A program made the translations under genes and the position numbers. From the NCBI GenBank assembly GCA_050250815.1, contig JBFWNY010000001.1:1-64000 (forward strand): DNA of 64,000 nt, given 5' to 3'. The first letter of the stretch is position 1. Each line of letters starts with the position of its first letter. Of this stretch, positions 60,199-64,000 are shown piece by piece. Origin of the DNA: JAEUMD01 sp050250815 (lineage in GTDB: Bacteria > Pseudomonadota > Alphaproteobacteria > Rhizobiales > Hyphomicrobiaceae). Under the pieces are notes generated by a model. The model worked only from the letters and a program-made list of their open reading frames with translations, was not told where the DNA came from and did not search any database.

Positions 60199-61296
60199 AT
60201 GCGGCTCGCCCTTACGGTGCTGGTCATAGGCAGCTCACTCGCTTTTGTGGCGGACGTTCAAGCACGAACGCGGCGAATACACCCTGAGGTCACCGAGGCG
60301 CATGTTCCGCCGCTTCCCAAGCCGCACCCGCTGCGCGCCAGTGCTTCGCGCAGGACGGCCGTCAAGGCGCTCCATGCCCGTACGCCACCGCCAGGTGGGA
60401 GGACGACCGAGTTGACCCCGGCCCCCGTCTCCGCGCCCGACAGGCCGGTACAGGAACGCGCTCCACCATCGCAGCAGACTGGAACGGCGCTAGGCGCCGA
60501 CAAGCAGGCTCCCGCCGCCGCTCCGGCCACGGTTGCGCAAGACGCTTGGACGGCGGTCGAGATCGAAGAGGCTTTGAAGGCCTGCGATGAGATGCTCGAC
60601 CCGATCGAGGCTCGGCTCGTACAGCAGCCCCCGATCCGGAAGGGTGTTTGCGGTACGCCCGCACCCGTCTTGGTTTCGCAGTTGGGAAGCCGTGGCGGTG
60701 CTGCGGTGACACCTCCGGCCACGCTCAATTGCGCGATGACGGGGCGGCTTTTCCATTGGCTCGAGACTGTCGCGCAGCCTGCCGCGCAAGAGTTTCTTGG
60801 ATCGCGCATCGTCCGGTTGGGCAACGCGTCCGCCTACGTCTGCCGAAACCGCTACAACGATCCGGCTGCGAAGCTGTCCGAGCATGCGGTGGCCAACGCA
60901 ATCGATATCGCCGTTTTCGAGCTTGCCGACGGCCGCCGGGTTGCGGTCGCGGACACCTGGGGCGCGCAGGCCATTGCCGCGGCCACGCGCCGACAGAAGC
61001 AAGCCTCGGCACAGGGGGCGCCAGCGGTCAGCGAAACGGCCGAACGTGGAGCAGCACTAAAACCCCGCGCCGTCACGTCGTTGTCAGGGGCGGTAAACGT
61101 CGATCCGCCTGCAAATGCGCCGGATGGCCCGCCCGTTGAACCAGAGACGGCGGAGTTGCGGTTCCTCAAAGCTTTGCACAAACGCGCGTGCGGTATCTTC
61201 ACGACCGTGCTGGGTCCTGAGGCGAACGCGGCTCACCACGACCACTTCCATTTCGATCTCGCAACGCGGCGCCTGAGTGCGACCTACTGCCAATAG
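60199..61296 (+). CDS. Extensin-like secreted protein
   Basis: A 365-residue exported protein with a signal peptide (RLALTVLVIGSSLAFVADVQA) and a disordered Pro/Ala-rich region to about residue 130. The C-terminal extensin-like domain shows LNCAMTGRLFHWLETVAQPAAQEFLG, YVCRNRYNDPAAKLSEHAVANAIDIAVF and the last motif HHDHFHFDLA. The domain is common in Alphaproteobacteria and may cleave murein or bind the envelope: its H-x-N-A-I-D and HDHFHFD motifs resemble M15-type metal sites. An inserted low-complexity loop (about 265-310) splits the domain. I chose the ATG at 60199; other starts lie upstream. Confidence 0.85.
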   Translation: MRLALTVLVIGSSLAFVADVQARTRRIHPEVTEAHVPPLPKPHPLRASASRRTAVKALHARTPPPGGRTTELTPAPVSAPDRPVQERAPPSQQTGTALGADKQAPAAAPATVAQDAWTAVEIEEALKACDEMLDPIEARLVQQPPIRKGVCGTPAPVLVSQLGSRGGAAVTPPATLNCAMTGRLFHWLETVAQPAAQEFLGSRIVRLGNASAYVCRNRYNDPAAKLSEHAVANAIDIAVFELADGRRVAVADTWGAQAIAAATRRQKQASAQGAPAVSETAERGAALKPRAVTSLSGAVNVDPPANAPDGPPVEPETAELRFLKALHKRACGIFTTVLGPEANAAHHDHFHFDLATRRLSATYCQ

Positions 61297-61608
61297 CGCC
61301 GGCCAGCGTCACTATTTTCCCGCCAAGGTAGTAGATGGTTTAGCTCCCGACTCAGCGGGGCGTCTCAACTGAATGTTTTATATAAGTAAACTCTGCATCG
61401 CCCCGGGTCGGCCGGGCGGCATACTTCAATATCCTCTCTTAGACGGCAATCTGAGATTGATTTACCAGCCTACGCCCCATTATGGTTGACGGCACATCCT
61501 TCCGCCGACCCTACCATCAGCACGCCCCGCACTCCGCAGAAGCGCATCGCTCTCCATTAAGCGGTGTCCGCCGAATTGCCCGTCCTCGATTTTGGGAAAG
61601 GGACATCC
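61297..61608 (+). promoter_or_regulatory. AT-rich leader of the RTX gene
   Basis: A 312-bp gap with a locally AT-rich stretch, TTTTATATAAGTAAA, at about 61376-61390, that stands out and may hold the promoter of the RTX gene. No gene is visible here, and I see no clear operator. Confidence 0.4.
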
Positions 61609-64000
61609 ATGCCGACCATCCGGATCGAGAGAACGCCGGTCGAGGCCTATTACCTGGGCTATCTGGGTTTCGACCACCTGCAACTCATGCTGGAGCCGAC
61701 CCCGCTGACTGGCGTCCCGGTGCCGCAGGACGAGTGGTACATCATGGAGGGTGTGCGTCTGCCGGCGGGTGACAGGGTGCTTCTCTCGGTTCTGGGAGAG
61801 ACGGGCAACCTGACCCTGCGCGCCGCGGCCGGAGGGCTCTCGGGCGAAGCGCTCGAAGCCTACATCGGCACGCCCGAGACGCGCGGCAGCCGCGTCCTGG
61901 TTACGGTCAATGCCGGTGAGATCTGGCAGCAGATGGCGTTCCACGCGAGCGACATCTCCGACACCCAGTACAGCTACTGGGGCTACGGCCTGCCAGCGTC
62001 GCCGGTCTCGACGCTGAATTCGACGAGCTTTGTTACGTCCGTCCTCTATTTTTCCGGTGTCGATATTTCCACCAACGCGCCTTACCGGCTGCGCTATTCG
62101 CCCGGCACAGAGACCCTGCTGGGCGGCTTCGACAACGATACGCTGACCATCACCGGCAATTTCACGGCGATCTACGGCGGCTTCGGCCAGGATATACTGA
62201 GCGGCATCAACGACGAGACGCGCGTCGATCGCCTCTACGGTGGCGGTGACAACGACACGTTCATCTGGTCGCGAGGTGTCGACTACCTCCACGGCGGCGA
62301 CCGGTCCTTTACCTATGCCGAGGACGGCGTCGACACTGTCGATTTCAGTGGCGCCGGAGAGGTGGAGATTGTCGGCTTCGAGCACCACATCCCGCATCGC
62401 ACGCCTCAATACATCGCTACGCATGAAGGCGGCATCACTTGGATGTTCTCGATCGAGCGCGTCTTGTGGGCGTCGAACTCGAGCGATCACATAACGGTCG
62501 GTCCGGGCGTCGATCTCATCCAGGTTCCGCTGACCATGCAGTTCGGTGGAGATTCGGGTGATCCGCGCGGCGATGAGCTGGACTTCGCGCAAGGCACCGA
62601 CGGTCTCATCATCAACTCCGCATCATCGACGGCGGTCTGGGTACAGGCCGTCGGTGCCCAGGGTGACGGTGGCATTTGGGTCGACTCTGTCGAGTGGATC
62701 ACCGCTTCGCAAGGAGACGACAGCGTCTATGCGCACGAGGGGATGCGCGGCGTCGATGCGGGATTGGGCGACGATCTCGTCGACGCGCGGCTCGTGGAGG
62801 CATTTGGCGGCAATTCGCCGCTCGGCTACGACATCGAGATCTACGGCGGCGAGGGTAGCGACACGATCGTGAGCGGCGCTGGCCGCACATACGCGGTCGG
62901 CGGCGATGGCGCCGATACCTTCGTGCTTTCGACCCTTTCGAGCAATCAGGCGCAGACCGTCGAGTTCGTTATCGAGGGCGCGGATGCGAGCGACACGCTG
63001 CTGATCCCATACAACTACTTCAACGGCTCAAATCTGGGCTACGAGGACTCGCAGCTCATGCAGGTGCTCGGCGGTATCGGCACGTTCGCCGATATGCAGG
63101 AGGGGCTGGAGTCCTTCTACGAGCACCGATTGTGGAACACCATAACGTTCGGTAACGACCAGAGTCAGGGCGTCATCCAGTTCATCGGTTTCATGAGCTT
63201 CGAGCTCGATGACGACGATCTGCTGATCCACATCTATTCCGGAATCACCGAGACGGAGGTGTTCGGTATCGACGATGCCGGCAACGAGATCACCTACACC
63301 TCAGTGCTGGGCATCTCGGCGACGCATACGATCATCCGCGTAGTGGACTTCGACGAAGGCGACCTGGGCCTGCAGTTCCTCGACCCTGGGGAACCGACCA
63401 CGATCGAAATCGGCGGCGAGATGTACGCATACGAGCCCGGATGGGATTCGGCCGTCGCTACACTCAATGCCCCCATGATCGATCCGCTCGAGCAACGGCC
63501 GACCGCACCCGATAGTGACCCCAACGATGCTGGGGGATCAGCGCCGACGCCGCGGACGCCTGTCTACGGTACGCCGGCGCCAGACCTGATTGCCTACGAC
63601 GAGCCCGCCATCATCGATGCGGGTGGCGGTGACGATACGATCACCGGCAGCGGCAACAGCGACGACATTCTGGACGGCGGCAGCGGCAACGACATCATGT
63701 CCGGCGCTGGCGGCGACGACACATACATAGTCGATTCCGCTGGCGACAGCGTGATCGAGAATGCCGGAGAAGGGTACGACCTCATCCTGACAGGGGTCGA
63801 CTATGTGCTGCCCGAGAACGTGGAGGACTTGACGCTCGCAGGCGCGGCCATCGCTGGCACGGGTAACGACGGCGCCAACCGCATCGTCGGCAACGAGCAG
63901 GACAACGCGCTGACCGGCAACGCGGGCAACGACACGTTCCTGGGAGACGCGGGCGACGATACGCTCGACGGTGGCGACGGCAGCGATGGTTACGTGTACT
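61609..64000 (+). CDS. Large RTX-type calcium-binding protein (partial, runs off window)
   Basis: An open frame of 797 codons with no stop that continues beyond the window. The start ATG at 61609 has AAAGGGA seven bases upstream. There is no Sec signal peptide, as expected for type I secretion. Residues 1-150 form an unassigned domain with His23 in GFDHLQLML and NSTSF at 137-141. From about residue 665 come glycine/aspartate RTX nonapeptides (GGGDDTITGSGNSDDIL, GGSGNDIMSGAGGDDT and GNAGNDTFLGDAGDDTLDGG) that bind calcium. They flank a VDSAGDSVIENAGEGYDLI...VLPENVEDLTLAG block that is typical of RTX repeats. It may be an adhesin, a surface-layer-like protein or an enzyme. The transporter genes are not in view. 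Confidence 0.88.
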   Translation, partial: MPTIRIERTPVEAYYLGYLGFDHLQLMLEPTPLTGVPVPQDEWYIMEGVRLPAGDRVLLSVLGETGNLTLRAAAGGLSGEALEAYIGTPETRGSRVLVTVNAGEIWQQMAFHASDISDTQYSYWGYGLPASPVSTLNSTSFVTSVLYFSGVDISTNAPYRLRYSPGTETLLGGFDNDTLTITGNFTAIYGGFGQDILSGINDETRVDRLYGGGDNDTFIWSRGVDYLHGGDRSFTYAEDGVDTVDFSGAGEVEIVGFEHHIPHRTPQYIATHEGGITWMFSIERVLWASNSSDHITVGPGVDLIQVPLTMQFGGDSGDPRGDELDFAQGTDGLIINSASSTAVWVQAVGAQGDGGIWVDSVEWITASQGDDSVYAHEGMRGVDAGLGDDLVDARLVEAFGGNSPLGYDIEIYGGEGSDTIVSGAGRTYAVGGDGADTFVLSTLSSNQAQTVEFVIEGADASDTLLIPYNYFNGSNLGYEDSQLMQVLGGIGTFADMQEGLESFYEHRLWNTITFGNDQSQGVIQFIGFMSFELDDDDLLIHIYSGITETEVFGIDDAGNEITYTSVLGISATHTIIRVVDFDEGDLGLQFLDPGEPTTIEIGGEMYAYEPGWDSAVATLNAPMIDPLEQRPTAPDSDPNDAGGSAPTPRTPVYGTPAPDLIAYDEPAIIDAGGGDDTITGSGNSDDILDGGSGNDIMSGAGGDDTYIVDSAGDSVIENAGEGYDLILTGVDYVLPENVEDLTLAGAAIAGTGNDGANRIVGNEQDNALTGNAGNDTFLGDAGDDTLDGGDGSDGYVY

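Noticed and set aside
1..64000. CRISPR array, rRNA operon, IS element or prophage
   Set aside because: No regular spacer-repeat array, no rRNA sequence, and no transposase, integrase or phage structural gene was seen on either strand.

Overview
This 64 kb window is GC-rich, gene-dense DNA from an alphaproteobacterial chromosome, most likely from the Hyphomicrobiales. Three things support this. The tRNA-His has A73 and no encoded G-1, a feature of Alphaproteobacteria. Alphaproteobacterial gene runs are present: trpA-accD-folC, hemC-hemD-Mic60-like-HemY, and twin-TM/PduO/etfB-etfA-hbd. AccD has lost most of its zinc-ribbon cysteines, as rhizobial AccD proteins do. I see no rRNA, CRISPR array, insertion sequence, prophage or origin.

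Layout. 0.3-3.4 kb: an SDR, rlmH, rsfS, nadD and a small secreted protein. 3.7-10 kb: proA, proB, folC, accD and trpA, all on the minus strand. 10-16.5 kb (plus): a YbaK-type deacylase, a CnoX-like thioredoxin, a Lon-substrate-domain protein, a Trm112-like protein, a hybrid histidine kinase and an OlsB-type acyltransferase. 16.6-25.8 kb: an iron/redox island. 25.9-30.8 kb: tRNA-His, an orphan histidine kinase, a di-heme cytochrome c coupled to an iron-type ABC permease, and a 43-residue membrane protein. 30.8-35.3 kb: an AstE/AspA-type M14 protein, an AsmA-like protein and an M15-like protein. 35.4-41.7 kb (minus): tsaD, a LysR remnant, gpsA, a two-part sodium symporter and glpD. 41.9-49.6 kb (plus): hemC, hemD, a Mic60-like protein, HemY and a CPA2 antiporter. 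49.6-55.3 kb (minus): an SDR, hbd, etfA, etfB, a rhomboid protease, a PduO-type adenosyltransferase and a twin-TM protein. 55.5-64 kb: an EnvC-like factor, ctpA, a secreted unknown, tRNA-Arg, an extensin-like protein and the start of a large RTX protein that runs off the window.

The most interesting part is the iron island. One minus-strand operon encodes a ten-cysteine protein of unknown function, a variant Bfd-like protein, bacterioferritin, an imelysin lacking the GxHxxE motif and a Tat-exported DUF1513 protein. A neighbouring plus-strand group encodes a canonical GxHxxE imelysin, a porin and a DUF1111 di-heme protein. Between the two groups lies an Rrf2-family regulator without the usual Fe-S cysteines. 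The intergenic region it shares with the imelysin gene carries two inverted copies of one 12-bp word, and the porin has its own near-perfect 24-bp palindrome upstream. I infer a coordinated system that takes up, moves and stores iron. The family assignments are firm; the joint function and its regulation are hypotheses.
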